Shown: positions 1-10,299 of the stretch, one piece after another
How positions within the stretch are numbered: the first letter of the stretch is position 1
Layout: the number at the start of each line of letters is the position of its first letter
Assembly (NCBI RefSeq): GCF_024166365.1
Contig: NC_064842.1
Span: 24,027,001-24,091,000, forward strand
Reading direction: 5' to 3'
Length of the DNA stretch: 64,000 nucleotides
Origin: Elephas maximus indicus
Lineage: Eukaryota > Chordata > Mammalia > Proboscidea > Elephantidae
Made by a program: the position numbers and the translations under genes
The notes under the pieces: generated by a model
Seen by the model: the letters and a program-made list of their open reading frames with translations, nothing else
Databases searched by the model: none
Told to the model about the DNA's origin: nothing

Positions 1-234
1 TTCACCGTACTCTACCTCATTCACTCTATCACATTATTTCCACACTTACTAGTATCTGATATGAATTAGATTATCTATGCTTTTATTTGTTTTTTACCTT
101 CTCCCCGACCCTGGGTAGAACATAAGTTTCAGGAGGACAGGAATCTCTTTTGTCTTGCTCACAATATATTTCCAGAGCCTAAAACACTGTGTGGCATGTA
201 GAATGAATCTAGTAAATATTTGTAAATGAATTAA
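1..234 (+). mobile_element. L1M-like LINE-1 3' end fragment
   Basis: Resembles the 3' tail of old mammalian L1M elements, with the pattern 'cttctcc...taagtttcaggaggacagg...cctaaaacactg...agtaaatatttgtaaatgaatt'. The left end is cut by the window. Family assignment is from memory. Confidence 0.5.
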
Positions 235-943
235 CATTACCACTCAAAGCCAACCTTAGCTTTCAAAGTTCTTTAAACAGGTTAAAATAGTGAGAGAATA
301 TGAAGTCCTTTCTTATTTTCTACAGCACTTATAAAGAAAAATGTGGGGCCCTATTAAATGTATAAAATAACTTGAGGCTGAAAAATCAGAAGGGTTGGCT
401 GAAGTAAGCTAGTCCATAAGCTGCATTAGTAAAAACCCCCAAACCAGCAACCTGCATTGCTCTAGTCATACATGTAAATGGAGAGAGGAGAAGAGAAGGG
501 GAGAAGGAATTAGATGTTTTTAGGGAAGAGTGCAAAGTCAGGGGGCTGGGAAGAGCGCCAGTTATGAGCTTATTCCCACAGGGTGTTCTGTCTCGAAGGA
601 CAACTATCCGCAAGAGAACTGCTAGTTAGAAATCTTCCCAACAGCTATTTTCTGGAAATCAGCAGAGAGTAATTAGCAGAAACTTCTCTCCTCACCGATA
701 TCAACATTCCTCCTCATTCCCCGTAATATCTGAGTCTGCATAAGTCCCTCTGTAATGTTCTCTCTTCTGGATTTTGAAGAAAATCCTTGACTATGCATGC
801 AGACAATAAATGCACAGCTCTGTAATGGAATGGCTAGTCAAGTATGTGGAATTGTCTTTCTAGAGTAACTTTGATTTCTTACTTGTTTCGTGTTCAGTTT
901 AGGCGAAGGGGTAGAGAGACAGTACAGAGCTGATAAAAAAAAA

Positions 944-1061
944 AATAAGAAAAGGCAATCATATAAAGTTACTGTATACAACATTAAGAAATTTTCTTTG
1001 TTAATAAGAAAAGGCAATCATATAAAGTTACTGTATACAATATTAAGAAATTTTCTTTGTT
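944..1061. repeat. 59-bp direct tandem duplication
   Basis: Two adjacent 59-bp copies (944..1002 and 1003..1061) starting AATAAGAAAAGGCAATC and ending TTTTCTTTGTT. I see a single difference between them (ACAACATT versus ACAATATT), so the duplication is recent. It lies in FMN2 intron 2. Confidence 0.9.
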
Positions 1062-1369
1062 GTTTGCTTTTCACTCTCCACTCCACCCTCAACAGCTCTC
1101 CACACTAACATGGCTGGACTGGAGTTATGAGTCTAATGCGAGGATGGGGGAGGCAGGGTGTAAGAAGCAACCAAGTTAGTTGATTTAAAAAAGAAGAATA
1201 TGATTACCCTATTTTTTTTTTTCAATTTATTCCAATTCCACATTTATTGACTGATAAAGCTGTTTACTTCTGAGCTTTAGCAGAAAAAAAATTGCAGTTA
1301 ATTTGGGAACAGTTTTAATCAAAAAGGAAGTGCTAGACATCACTAGAGTTCGCCATTGTCTATACCATA

Positions 1370-1538
1370 AAAAAATCAAACCAAACCCACTGCTGTCGAG
1401 TCAATCCCGACTCATAGCGACCCTATAGGACAGAGTAGAACTGCCTCATAGAGTTTCCAAGGAGTGCCTGGCAGAGTCAAACTGCCAGCCTCTTGGTTAG
1501 CAGCTGTAGCACTTAACCACTACGCCACCAGGGTTTCC
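1370..1538 (-). mobile_element. AfroSINE, short form
   Basis: Antisense AfroSINE with the 3' part (GTCGAGTCAATCCCGACTCA) first and the tRNA-like head (CACTTAACCACTACGCC) last. It lacks the middle block found in long copies. Near-identical 13-bp target duplications TGTCTRTACCATA flank it at 1357..1369 and 1539..1551. Confidence 0.9.
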
Positions 1539-1734
1539 TGTCTGTACCATATATACCATAATTCCAACTTGCCAAATTGAAGTGTCTTCTAGAAAACAGC
1601 TCCACAACACTTTTATCCCGTGATCATCCTCAAGTTGTGTCTCTACAATGACACACACCTCTCAAAGAGGAGAAGGGGAAAAAATTAAAATTACCCAGTT
1701 CTTCCACATAAGAGAAAAAGGTCTACCTAGCATT

Positions 1735-2062
1735 GATGGTTCAGAGGTAGAATTCGTGTTTTTCACGAGACGGACCACCAGTGTACCTCGTGTGCAGCCA
1801 CCACCTGTCCTCAGTGGAGGCCTTCAAGTTGCTCTGATGCTGAGCAGGTTTCAGCAGAGCTTCCAGGCTAAAATGGACTAAGCCAGAAGAAAGGCCTGGC
1901 AGTTTACTTCCGAAAATCAGCCAACAAAAACCCTATGGATCATAAAGTCCGATCAGCAGTCGATCATGGAGATGGCATAGCCCCAGGCAGTGTTTCGTTT
2001 CAATGAGCATGGAGTCGCCATGAGTTAGGGGCTGACTCAAAAGCAACCAACAGAACAAAAAT
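1735..2062 (+). mobile_element. tRNA-Gly-headed SINE with RTE tail
   Basis: A degraded tRNA head is followed by the body (CAGTGGAGGCCTTCAAG, CAGAGCTTCCAGGCTAAAAT, AGAAAGGCCTGGCAG) and the RTE-like tail (GAGTCGCCATGAGTTAGGGG, then an AACCAACAGAACAAAA end). Full length but diverged. Confidence 0.8.
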
Positions 2063-3213
2063 AGTAATTATCTGCCGTGTCATTATGAAAAAATTAAAGC
2101 GGGAAAAAAACCATCAAAAGTAAATCTTAAGGCAGCTTCAAAAGTCACAGCACATCCTAGAGAATCTTCTTTCAAATGGAAAGTATCAAGAAGATCTTAC
2201 AATATTTTTGGGGACTACTGATTTATTTTCCTAATTTTGAAGAGAGATCAAGGAAGACCACAGATTGTAATGGGGTAAGAAGAGGAAGAAGAAAAACAGG
2301 CAATATATATATACTTTATTATTTACTATCACAACTTGATCTCAGCCAGGGCTCATTTTCATTGTCCTTCAAAAGTTGTCATTACTTCACTCCTTAAGCA
2401 ATAGTACGTGTATTCAAAAAAGGCTGATGCAGAGAAGCAACGGAACAAATGCAACTAACCTATATGGAAGAGAACCCATCTTTCTGCCTCACAAATACTG
2501 GACCCCATGCAACTGGGCCAACCAGACCTTATGAGAAATTCATATGTGAGAATTCTTACATATCTGGTTTTTAGATGTATACTTGTCACAACCAATGTCA
2601 CAAATGTACCACATACCTGAGAAAGATTAGCAATACTCTGGGTTGAAAATGAAAATCCAGCTGGACTGATATTCGTTATGAATTATGAATATGCCTTTTG
2701 AATTACTGTTCCGCAGTAGTAACTCTCTTGGTGAATGGGAGCTGGGGGAGAGAGCAGTTAATGCTGCTTCATGTCAATATTTAGTACATAAATGAGTTAT
2801 GAATGCACTGAAGTCACACCCTAGGACCATGGAAGCCTGGGGCCCACGGGGAACACTAATCTTGCCCTATGGATTTGCACCTGAAAGAATGTTTATGTGC
2901 CAGCAAAGTCAAAAATACTGGCTTAGCACAACTTTATAATCATCACCATTAAAGCAGGCTAGAAAACTGTCAAAAGTAGCTATCTGCTATAAAAAAAAAA
3001 AAAAAAAGGAGGCTTGTCGAATACAGGGAGATAATTAAGAATACCCTAGTAAAGAAGACACAAACAGACATACTGAGCTGTTGAGTGGCTGAGGGGAGGA
3101 AGGCAGGTATTACAACGTTGTTTTCTAAATTATAGGGTGGTTTCAGAGACACATTACAGCTGCTATTTCTACTGCAAACTGCCTTACAGACAGAAGGAAA
3201 TTCTCCTACTTAC

Positions 3214-3380
3214 ATCAAACGGAGTTGAACTTGACTGGGCATTCTGATTACACGGTTCCCTGAAGCAGTCACTAAAAGGAAGCAAAAGGCCCATGGCAAT
3301 GATCCGGGAGCAAAACTTCTCTGCTTCTTCTGGAGGCGCGTTCTCCTGCTGGCTGAACAACTTCTCCAGCAGAGTTCGCC
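3214..3380 (-). CDS. FMN2: FMN2 (formin-2) coding exon 2
   Basis: A 167-bp internal exon. Its first two bases (GG) join the last G of exon 1 to make Gly525, followed by 55 codons from [13 protein letters not shown] through [20 protein letters not shown] to STPFD (residues 526-580). This matches my recollection of human FMN2 just after the exon 1 segment. The acceptor is CCTCCGCAG|GG and the donor is GAT|GTAAGTAGG, a near-perfect consensus, so the exon ends in phase 0. The segment is ordinary folded-looking sequence, in contrast to exon 1. Flanking bases open in the same frame are intronic and do not extend the exon. Confidence 0.96.
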
Positions 3381-4087
3381 CTGCGGAGGAAACACAGTCA
3401 TCAGGAGAGAGCACTGGCAGATCACCTGGCTCTGAACACTCCCAGAGGAGAGGAGCCTGGTAAACACAGCGAGGGAGCAACGCCGTTTCCAAGGCTACTG
3501 ACTTGCACACAGAGGAACCTCTCAAACGTAGTGAGTGGTGCGCCGTTGGGCCTGAGACGCCTCGTGTGAATAAAGGGCAGACCTGGTTGGCTCTGCCCTT
3601 CCCAAAAGTACCTCCTGCACCAGGAGAGAATGGACCACATTAGAGGTTGTACCTCATCTTCCACCAGAAGAAGCCCCCCCATCCTTTTGGATTTAAATGG
3701 TCATCCTCTGTCTTTGTATTTACCCTGCAGGTAGTTTCCTGAAGAGTAGTTAGTAACCCAGCGTGTCACCATTTGGCCTAAGAAATGTCACAGATTGGCA
3801 TTCTAAGTCTCAGTCATGGCGACAGGGAGGGGCGGGGAATGGGGACACGGGGAGGCAGGCAAAGGCACCAACCCCTGAGAAGGGAAGAGAGCTGGCCAGC
3901 AAAACAAAAGTTGCCCTGAAGAGGAGACAGACAAACTCAAAATTTTTCTCAGATGTTCCTGAGAAACATAACTCTAGCGTAGGTCCAGCCTTAAATCTTT
4001 ATTTCCTTAAAAGAGACAAGAGAAAAGAGACACAAGAAGAAGAGGGCACTGGAGGAGGGTCCCGGAGTCCCTGTCTCCACCTAGCCC

Positions 4088-4218
4088 AGTGGTGCTCCGT
4101 CCTGGCTGTATTTTAGAATCACCTGGGGCGATGGGAGTCACCAGAGATGGAGCCAGGCATCAGTATTTGATGAGTCACCAGGCGATTGTCATGTCAGCCA
4201 AGGTTGAGAACCATGGGT
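4088..4218. mobile_element. MER5-like hAT DNA transposon fossil
   Basis: Inverted ends (CAGTGGTGCTCCGTCCTGGC on the left, AGCCAAGGTTGAGAACCATG on the right) enclose AGAATCACCTGGGG, typical of the short non-autonomous MER5 elements of placental mammals. Confidence 0.7.
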
Positions 4219-4404
4219 CCAGTACCTAATCTATTTCGGACACTACCGCTCTCTAACCTTCAGAAATGTATTCCGCTTATTTGCCTACTCATAAAGTACA
4301 GCAGGGGAAACAGAAAACCTCTAGGGTCCCTTCCAGAATCACAACTGTTCCCTCATTTCTGTCCTTCACCTGCCCTTCCCCTCAAATTGGACAACTCATG
4401 TTTC

Positions 4405-4620
4405 ACATTTAGATTAAAATGACTTCTCTGGAAAAGCCTTCATTGACCCCTTACACACCTTTTTGGCACCCTTCCACAGGGCCTTTGTGTAATTTATCAT
4501 TTCAAGAATTATTCGTGAAATTTTTATTTTTTTAATGTCTGCCTACCTTACTAAACCCACCACGTACCTGTCGGTCAATTTTTGGAGTGTGATGGATCAC
4601 TTTTGTGTAGCCTTCCTAGC
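4405..4620. mobile_element. Possible L2 or L1M tail fragment
   Basis: Pieces such as GAAAAGCCTTCATTGACCCC and GGGCCTTTGTGTAATTTATC resemble the pattern in old LINE 3' ends. Too diverged for a firm name. Confidence 0.3.
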
Positions 4621-4639
4621 CATGGTCTTATAAATCACA

Positions 4640-5300
4640 TCCAGTAGCTGGGCAGGACTGTGTGATGGGGTAATCGTGGCCACCAAAGGGATTGGTCAGT
4701 TTTGCCATCCCACTGGGCTTGAAAGGAACCAACCCAGAGGTGGGAAAGAGAGGATTCCCACTACCACCAAGGAAGAAGAGCCAGGAGCAGAGAGCATGTC
4801 CTTTGGACCCAGGATCACTGCGGCGAGAAACGCTAGACCCAGGAGGCAGAGAGTGAGCTGTAATACTGAAGACAGCAAGAAGTCGTGGCACAGAAGCAGT
4901 GGTAGAGAAACGCTGGCAGGAGAGACTGCACAGTGGGCTTCCCGGTCCACAGAGCGAGAAAGCTGACTGACTTTGGGCAGAAGCAGAGGGCCAGGGAGAG
5001 GTGTGCCTGAGAGTACAGCTGGGAAGAAGGCTGCCCTGATGGAAGAACTGTATCCCGAGCATTCCTGAACCTGAATTGTAACCTGCTACTTCCCTAGTAA
5101 ACCCCATAATCCCGACTATTGTTTGTGAGTTCTGTGCGGCCATTGCAATGAATTATCAAAGCCAGCAGAGACGTAGAGAATGCTGTGGGAGGGACAGTTA
5201 GTGTCCAAACTGGTAAAGATGGCGAAGAGAGGAGGCATATCTGACCTCCGCCTCATAGGAATCAACCTTGGGCTGTTGATCTTGATTCTCTTTCCCCCTA
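4640..5300. other. Unassigned block, possibly LTR-like
   Basis: Moderately GC-rich sequence that I cannot match to a gene or a named repeat. AGTAAACCCCATAATCC followed by TTTGTGAGTTCTGTGCGGCC near 5095..5140 resembles the 3' parts of some mammalian LTRs. A 171-codon minus-strand open frame crosses it but has no recognisable domain. Confidence 0.3.
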
Positions 5301-5317
5301 ATGAAGTTAGAGGAGGT

Positions 5318-5738
5318 AAGACACCGCCCTCATGCTGTTTTTACAATTTTTCATACTGTGGTGGCTTGCATGTTGCTATGATGCTGGAAGCTATGCCACC
5401 AGGATTTCAAATACAAGCAGGGTCACCCATGGTGGAAGGTTTTCAGTGGCACTTCCAGACTAAGGCAGACTAGGAAGAAAGGCCTGGTGATCTACTTCTG
5501 AAAATTAGCCAATGAAAACCCTATAGATCACAACAGAGTATCTTCTGATATAGTGCTGGAAGGTGAGCCTCCTAGGTTAGCAGGCCCTCAGAGCATACAG
5601 TGGCTGCAACAGTGGACTCGAGCGTACCAAAAATCGCGAAGGTGGTGCAGGTCTGGGAAATACTGTTCTGTTGTACGTGGCATCGCCATGGTTCGAGCTA
5701 ACTTGATGGCAGCAAACAACGAGAACCTTCCTAAAACA
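5318..5738 (+). mobile_element. Internally deleted RTE LINE
   Basis: The left part (to about 5612) matches the 5' region of the nearly full-length RTE at 48.9-52.15 kb: TGATGCTGGAAGCTATGCCA, AGCAGGGTCACCCATGGTGG and GTGCTGGAAGGTGAGCC. It then passes directly into the RTE 3' end: AGTGGCTGCAACAGTGGACT, GTTCTGTTGTACGTGGC, ending AACTTGATGGCAGCAAACAAC. Nearly all of the protein-coding part is missing. Confidence 0.8.
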
Positions 5739-5883
5739 GAAGCTCCCTGATGGCCAGCATGTATCCTCCATATCCGGCCCTTTGCATCAATAAATATTTC
5801 CAAATGAAAACAGTGTTATGATTCTATGACAAAAATTTATTTACATCATAGTAAAAACTGAAAAATGAAATATGACTTTATAT

Positions 5884-6062
5884 CAAGGGTAAACTTTTTC
5901 TGTAAAAGGTCAAATAGTAAATATTTTACACTTTGTGGGCCACTAAAGGTCTCTATTGCATATTCTTTGGGGTTGTTTCTTGCTTTTTTTTAAGAATTTT
6001 AAATATATAAAAACCATTCGTAACCCAGGGCTGTGGAAAAGCAGGCTTAGGTCTGCGAGTTA
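5884..6062. mobile_element. Old DNA transposon fragment (hAT-like)
   Basis: GTAAACTTTTTCTGTAAAAG, AAATAGTAAATATTTTACAC and AAAAACCATTCGTAACCC match a common mammalian non-autonomous DNA transposon consensus. I do not name the family. Confidence 0.5.
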
Positions 6063-6150
6063 CAGAAACTAAACTTCGAACACATAAATGTTAAACTTTT
6101 ATCAGGACACTAACCAGTTGCCATTGAGCTGACTCCTACTCCTTGCCGTT

Positions 6151-6373
6151 TTCTAAAACAATAAAACCAAAACTAGCTGCCATCTAGTTGATTCTGACTC
6201 ATGGCAACCCCGTGTGTGTCAGCAGAACTGTGCTCTACAGGATTTTCAATGGCTGATTTGTCAAAAGTAAATCACTAGAACATTATTTAGAGAAGCCTCT
6301 GGGTGGACTTGAACCACCAACTTCTTAGTTAGCAGCCAAATGCATTCATTGTTTGCACCACTAGGGACTCCTT
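6151..6373 (-). mobile_element. AfroSINE, old long form
   Basis: Antisense copy with GTTGATTCTGACTCATGGCA, CTACAGGATTTTCAATGGC and CCACCAACTTCTTAGTTAGC. It belongs to an older, diverged variant. A partial 3' piece of another copy lies just left at about 6106..6150. Confidence 0.8.
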
Positions 6374-6384
6374 TAAAACAATAC

Positions 6385-6500
6385 CAACCAGTAGTCATTG
6401 AGTTGATTCCAAACTATGGTGACCCCATGCCTGTCAGAGTAGAGCTGTGTTCCATAGGGTTTTCCATGGCTGGTTTTCCTAACCTCAAAATCTGCCTCTG
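6385..6500 (-). mobile_element. AfroSINE fragment
   Basis: The antisense 3' half of an old AfroSINE (GTTGATTCCAAACTATGGTG, TCCATAGGGTTTTCCATGGC). The tRNA-like head is missing. Confidence 0.75.
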
Positions 6501-7086
6501 ATATTAGGTATGCCAAGCAGGGCCAAAGAGGCCTGTCTGCCATTCCTATTCCTTCAGGTCATTAGAGAATATATATTGGTCTCCAAGGATGTTTTTTAGG
6601 GGAGTCTTTTTTTTCTCCTACAAAACTGAGCTCATTTTTGAGTTCCTACAAAACTGAACACCTAGGAAACCATATCCCTCAATTCTTAAATAATTAGTTA
6701 ATTATCCTAACAGTATATCCATTGTACAGATCTTACAGAATGACTGAAAATAGCCATAAAACTAATTAGTTGTTTCCCATAATGTAGATATTGTGTACGA
6801 CAAAAAGTAAGGGAGACAGGATCTTAGAAGATGTATGTGAATGTGTGAGCGAGTGAATGTGTATATCACGCCAAAAATTATCAAAGGGGTTACTGAACAA
6901 TGTGGAAGAGATGGAAGTATGAGCCCTTGTAACTCCAGCTCTTTGTAAAGCAAATGCTCCTAAATCCACAGAGCTACTAACATCTTGGGCTGGATAACTC
7001 TTTTCTGTGTAAGCACCCCTATGCGTTGTAGGATGCTTAGCAGCATCCCAGGCTACTAGATGCCAGGAGCCCACCCTTACCCCCAA

Positions 7087-7517
7087 CTGTTGTTGTTTTG
7101 GGGTGCCACTGAGTAGTTCTGAACTCAGAGCAACCTCATGTGACAGAACAGAACTGCCTATGGGGTTGTCTAGGCTGTAATCTTTACAGAGAGGAGCCCT
7201 GCTGGTGTGCTGGTTAAGTGCTTGGCTGCTAACCAAAAGGTCAGAAGTTCAAACCCACCAGTCACTTCATGGGAGAAAGATGCAGCAGTCTGCTTCTGTA
7301 AGGATTTACAGCCTTGGAAACCCAATGGAGCAGTTCAACTCTGTCTCACAGGGTTGCTATGAGCTGGAGGGCAATGGGGTTTTTGGTAACCTGTACGGAA
7401 GCAAATCGCCAAGTCTTTCTCCCAGGATGCCACTGGGTGGGTTCAAACCACCAACCTTTTGGTTAGCAGCCAAGTGCTTAACCATTTGTATCCTCGACAT
7501 TGCCAAGGGTCCCTGGG
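7087..7517 (-). mobile_element. AfroSINE (long form), interrupted
   Basis: The left segment 7087..7192 ends at TAGGCTGTAATCTTTACAG. It continues at about 7393 with CAAATCGCCAAGTCTTTCTC and ends in the tRNA-like head (GGTTAGCAGCCAAGTGCTTA). A sense AfroSINE sits in the break. Confidence 0.85.
7193..7387 (+). mobile_element. AfroSINE (long form), nested
   Basis: A complete sense copy from GGAGCCCTGCTGGTGTGCTG through AGATGCAGCAGTCTGCTTC to GGCAATGGGGTTTTTGG, inserted in an antisense AfroSINE. Its target duplication appears as CTTTACAGA / CTGTACGGA, already diverged. Confidence 0.9.
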
Positions 7518-7769
7518 GGTAAAAATCACCTAGGCTGAAAACCACTGTTGTAACCTCTCTCTGAATGGAACTTCACCTCCTTGTATTAACAGCACCTGGG
7601 TGCCCCTAAGCTCACTCCTGCAGTCCTCTCAGGTGGAGTCATTTCATGTCTAATTCCACATATTTTGGTGACAAGAAAAATGGGTGGGTATTTTTCTTGA
7701 TCCACACAAATACTCTCAAATGAGTTAATCTCTTTCAAAACCATTAGCTCCTTTGAAACTCCTATCACC

Positions 7770-8585
7770 TGGCTAGATCACCTGCCACCACTTCTCCTTT
7801 CTGTCATCCACTTACCTCTTGTCACTCCCTTCAATCACTAAATACTTCACTCCCTGACTCCCTGCACTGTCTTCCTTTCCACATCTACTTCTATCATCAT
7901 TCTTCATGATTTTGACATCCACATGGATGATCAAACCAACACCCACATAGATAACCCACAGGAGGCCTTGATTCCTTGCCTCCAGCCAACATTTCCTTCA
8001 TCCCATATTAGTTATCCATTCCCATGCTCACAGCCTCAAATTTGTCATTATCGGAATCTGTACCACCTCCAGAGCCTTAACTTCAGAGCTTACTCCAAAC
8101 CCTCCATTGGTTTCCCTTCCCCCACAGAGTAAAATCAAACTCCCTGCCTTGACTAAAAAGACCCCTGCCCATCTTTCACCTCTTACCAAGCTCCCTCATT
8201 CCACCCTAGCCTACTGGCCTTCTATTTCTTGAACGCACTGAGCTCATTCCCACCTAGAAGCCTTGCACTAGAACATTCTTCTCTCGGATATTTGAATGAT
8301 TCACTCCTTCATTAAATTCAGGTCTCTGATCAAATGTCACTTCCACTGAGAGAATTTCCTGACCACTCTTTCTAAAATAGCACACTCTACCCCTCTATTT
8401 TCCATTACTCCACCTTTATTTTTCTTCAGAGAGCTTAGCAACTGAATATATACACGTTTGTGGTCTGTCTCCTCCTCGTGGAATGCCAACTCCATCCTAG
8501 GAGACTCTGCTGTTTGGTCACCAACTGGTACCCAGTGCCTAGACGAGTACCAGGCACAGAATAGGTGATCAATTAAATTTTTAGA
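7770..8585 (+). mobile_element. L1M-like LINE-1 3' region
   Basis: Contains the long non-coding 3' signature of old L1M elements: GTAAAATCAAACTCCCTGCC, CAGGTCTCTGATCAAATGTC, GTGCCTAGACGAGTACCAGG, ending ATAGGTGATCAATTAA. No coding frame remains. Confidence 0.6.
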
Positions 8586-8611
8586 TCATCAATCAAAAAT
8601 CAGTCAACATA

Positions 8612-8799
8612 CAGTAAAACCTGCAAAAGCCAGAACCTGTATAAGGCAGGAACCTATCAGAGAAGAAAAGTTCGAATGTTTTCCACTAAAACAAGCAACA
8701 GAAAAGTGGTAAGGCTGCACCCTGTCAGAGATGGAACACTTGGGAGACCCAGAAAAACAAGGCAGTCCCATCGACTTCTGGATCTCACAGGTTTCACTG
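8612..8799. mobile_element. MITE with terminal inverted repeats and TA duplication
   Basis: The left end CAGTAAAACCTG and right end CAGGTTTCACTG are inverted with one mismatch. The 188-bp element is flanked by TA on both sides (8610..8611 and 8800..8801), as for Tc1/mariner/pogo-group elements. Family not named. Confidence 0.75.
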
Positions 8800-9311
8800 T
8801 AGGTACAGATGCCTGAGTGAAATCCCTGACCACTACCTTCTATCCTTTCAGCTCTTACTTTAGAATCCCCTCTAAAAGTCCATCCACCACATGGACCTTG
8901 AATCAGTTGGCCTTACCACGGTCACATGATCTGTCACCTGTGTCCTGTCTTCACTTCCTTCCTTACCAGCTTAAATTTGATGTTCCACCATTATAATTAA
9001 ATCTTTGCAAGCTCTTCAGCTCCCTCACCCTTCTCTCCCTCCATCACGCTTGGTAAAACCACAACTTGTTCTGATCTAGCCATCCGCCTTCTCTCTGCCC
9101 GCACCTGAGCAACAGAGCGTTATGAAAGAAAGACACACGTATAGGCTGACTGTTTTCACTTTATCATCATGACTCTAAATCTCAATTAGGTTCAGCATTG
9201 CTCTGGAGTCTCATCTAAGCTCCCAATCTCTGATAAAATTTTATATTTTCTTCCTCTCTTAATGGACTATAATAATGAAATAATTTTCACTAATAATTTA
9301 TTGAAAAGGAG

Positions 9312-9478
9312 GTGAATCTGACTCTTTGCCGTCAAGTCAATTGCGACTCATAGTGACCCTACAGGACAGGGCAGAACTGCTCCGAAGGGTTTCCAAGGAG
9401 CAGCTCGTGGATCTGAACTGCCAAGCTTTTGGTCAGCAGACATAGCACGCCGTAGCTCTTAACCACTGCGCCACCAGG
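9312..9478 (-). mobile_element. AfroSINE, short form
   Basis: Antisense copy: GCCGTCAAGTCAATTGCGAC, AAGGGTTTCCAAGGAGCAGC, then CTCTTAACCACTGCGCCACC. Lacks the middle block. A small internal duplication is seen near the head (CATAGCACGCCGTAGCTC). Confidence 0.9.
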
Positions 9479-10299
9479 AAGCAAACTGCGAATACACAAA
9501 AATGCCTGCAACTATGCCCATCTTCTCAGCCTTCTTCCTCTCAATGGAAATAGGTCCTGCTTCAAACCAAAAGCAACTTCTTCTCCTGGCATTCTGGGTC
9601 ACATTCCTTGTGATATGCTCAGGATGTTATTTCTTCAGTTGTCCTTCCCTCTCTTGAATTGCAAACATCTCTCTCTTTACAGAAAAATAGCCACTATCAC
9701 AAAAATTCTTCAAAGACATTTTGTTTAATTAAAAAAAAAAATTCCCCTCGAACCCACATAATTTCCCACCCCTAGTACTCCTACATATATACACACTTTC
9801 CTCTCCTCATTATGACATACACTCTCCTATTCTTCTCTACCTCACTGGTCAGTTTTCTCTCAGTCCGCTTTGCTGGCTTCTCTACCCAAATATATACATA
9901 TGAGTGCTTCAGGGCTCACCCCATGGCCTATTCTCTCAATTCCTTCTGTATTCACTCCCTATACTCTTACTCAGTCTTTAAACGCCTCTCTCCTTGAAAT
10001 TGGGCAGGCCTTGGTATGGGCAGGCCTTGGTCACTGCATCAACTAACAGAATGTGGCAGAAGTGACGCCATACCTGGACAGAACGTATGAAGCAACTATG
10101 TGAAGACTCTGAACACTCTACTGTAGCAGGAAAATGAAGAAGATGATGGAATTCAAAGAACCAGCAAATCTCCAGTGACCGTATCAGTTTCTCAGATCTC
10201 CTTCAACATGGATTCAAAGCCCCCAGAAGCCCAGATGCAGGTATCAGCACGAACAGAGAAAGCATTAGGGGGCAACGTGGCAGTGTACGTCACTCATCT

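Larger units (their letters stand above)
1..3213 (-). other. FMN2: FMN2 intron 2 (5' part, continues beyond the window)
   Basis: Begins at the GTAAGT donor of exon 2 and runs off the left edge; its acceptor is not in the window. It holds an L1M-like 3' end, a 59-bp tandem duplication, one AfroSINE and one tRNA-Gly-headed SINE. From about 2063 to 3213 I see only anonymous sequence plus a poly(A) run near 2992..3007. Confidence 0.9.
6962..7552 (-). mobile_element. MER20 element split by two nested SINEs
   Basis: MER20 (hAT-type) sequence is seen at about 6962..7086 (TTGTAGGATGCTTAGCAGCA, CTACTAGATGCCAGGAGCCC) and resumes at about 7518..7552 (AAAATCACCTAGGCTGAAAA, then CCACTG). The gap is filled by an antisense AfroSINE that itself carries a sense AfroSINE. 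Confidence 0.75.

Noticed and set aside
3184-3525. Extension of FMN2 exon 2 to the whole 113-codon open frame
   Set aside because: The acceptor (CAG before GGCGAACT) and donor (GTAAGT after GAT) fix the exon at 3214..3380. The flanking residues do not match FMN2.
4628-5143. 171-codon minus-strand frame
   Set aside because: No domain, no splice context and no family resemblance. Lies in an unassigned, possibly LTR-like block in the FMN2 intron.
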